In this document: positions 63,126 to 64,000 of the stretch, one piece after another
Position numbering within the stretch: position 1 is the first letter of the stretch
Layout: every line of letters starts with the position of its first letter
Assembly: GCA_947683625.1 (NCBI GenBank)
Contig: CANTUR010000195.1
Span: 1,922,001 to 1,986,000, forward strand
Length of the DNA stretch: 64,000 nt
Direction of reading: 5' to 3'
Origin: Mallotus nudiflorus
Taxonomy: Eukaryota; Streptophyta; Magnoliopsida; Malpighiales; Euphorbiaceae
Translations under genes and position numbers: made by a program
The notes under the pieces: generated by a model
What the model saw: only the letters and a program-made list of their open reading frames with translations
What the model was told of the DNA's origin: nothing
The model's database searches: none

Positions 63126-64000
63126 CATGAAGTTTATAGCCCCCATTAAAGCCCTCTGAATCAACTTTGATTCAATATATTATAGGCCTAGTGGGTCAGC
63201 CGATGCCGCCAAGAATGTCCATTTAAAGCCCAAGTTCAAAAGCTAACTCTATCTAATCCATGGGCCTGAACAAAAATATTTGGACCCAAAAACAGACTGC
63301 TATAGAAGAAGTTTATAGCCCCCAGTATAGCCCTCTGAGTCAACTTCGATTTGATATATTATAGGCCTATGCGTCAACCGATGCTGCCACAAACATCCAG
63401 TTGAAGCCCATTTATGGAAGCCCACTCTATCAAATCAATGCGTGTAGACAAAAATATTTGGATCTAAAGATGGACCACTATAGATGAAGTTTATATCCCC
63501 CATCATAGCCCTTTGAGTCAGCTTCGATTTGATATATTATGGGCCCTGTAGGTCAACCAATGCTACCATAAACGTCCATTTGAAAGCCCAAGTGCGAAAG
63601 CCCACTCTATCAAATCATTAGGCCTAAACAAAGGTATTTGGGCCTAAAGACAGACTGCTATAGATGAACTTCATGGCCCCCATTATAGCCCCCTGATTCA
63701 ACTTCGATTTGATATATTTAGGCCCCGTGGTCAACCAATGCTGCCACGAACGTCCGTTTGAAGTCCATGTGTGAAAGCCCACTATATTAAATCAATAGCC
63801 CTAGACAAAAATATATGGGCCCAAAGATGGACTACTATAGACAAAGTTTATAGCCCCTATTATAACCCTCTGAGTTAGCTTTGATTTGATATATTATAGG
63901 TCCTTTGGGTCAATCGATGCTGTCACGAACTTCCATTTGAAGCCGATATGCAAAGGCCCACTCTATCAAATCAATGGGCCTAGAAAAAAATATTTGGGCC

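Larger units (their letters stand above)
45203..64000 (+). repeat. Satellite array, segment 4
   Basis: About 105 monomers in the same orientation run to the end of the window, so the array continues beyond it. The first 540 bp match 24130-24670 closely. Stretches not listed separately (for example 45.8-48.8 kb) hold ordinary diverged monomers. No gene or foreign insert is seen. Small truncations include one near 46425, where acaaaggtccactc joins two distant monomer positions. Confidence 0.97.

Noticed and set aside
1..64000. CRISPR-like array.
   Set aside because: The repeats are directly tandem with no unique spacers, and unit length and context are those of a plant satellite.
1..64000. Centromere identity, including a CENP-B box.
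   Set aside because: Monomer size fits many plant centromeric satellites, but no CENP-B-box-like sequence was seen and neither LTR could be assigned to the centromere-targeting CRM group. Location needs CENH3 mapping or cytology.

Overview
The window is non-coding plant heterochromatin. About 58 kb of the 64 kb is one tandem satellite whose monomer is about 178-179 bp. My hand-built consensus is 179 bp, which gives roughly 325 monomers, all head-to-tail in the same orientation. I found no protein-coding gene, rRNA, tRNA or CRISPR array. The many 60-80 codon open frames are one-monomer-long artefacts: the monomer length is not a multiple of three, so every frame shifts and closes in the next copy. 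A plant source is suggested by the nucleosome-sized satellite, by plant-style LTR retrotransposon remnants, and by variation concentrated at CG and CHG sites, as expected from methylated-cytosine decay. The species cannot be fixed from sequence alone. A 178/179-bp satellite of this abundance would fit, for example, the olive satellite families, but that is a length match recalled from memory and was not checked.

Layout: 1-5213 is satellite, including a local subfamily marked by aaggatgg and partly arranged in dimers. 5214-5458 is a 245-bp insert of unknown origin. 5459-13053 is satellite. 13054-16949 is a 3.9-kb solo LTR (TGTAATATCCC...GTCGTGACA, probably Ty3/gypsy) flanked by an in-register 5-bp target duplication. 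16950-43666 is the longest uninterrupted satellite block and holds several higher-order repeats. 43667-45202 is a 1.5-kb solo LTR (TGTTAG...CCAACA, probably Ty1/copia) with a perfect TTAAA target duplication. 45203-64000 is satellite.

The interest lies in the array's history. A block of about 2.3 kb of satellite is present twice (about 11.39-17.64 kb and 18.64-21.0 kb). The 3.9-kb LTR sits in the first copy only, and the second shows the corresponding empty site. The 1.5-kb LTR likewise has a close counterpart without the insertion near 24.13 kb. Higher-order repeats of 2, 3, 4, 5 and 7 monomers occur in separate patches. A three-monomer ordered block recurs at several distant places. Truncated monomers and one 19-bp templated duplication record unequal exchange and error-prone repair. 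No genes act together here. The only regulatory-looking sequences are the old promoter regions inside the two LTRs.
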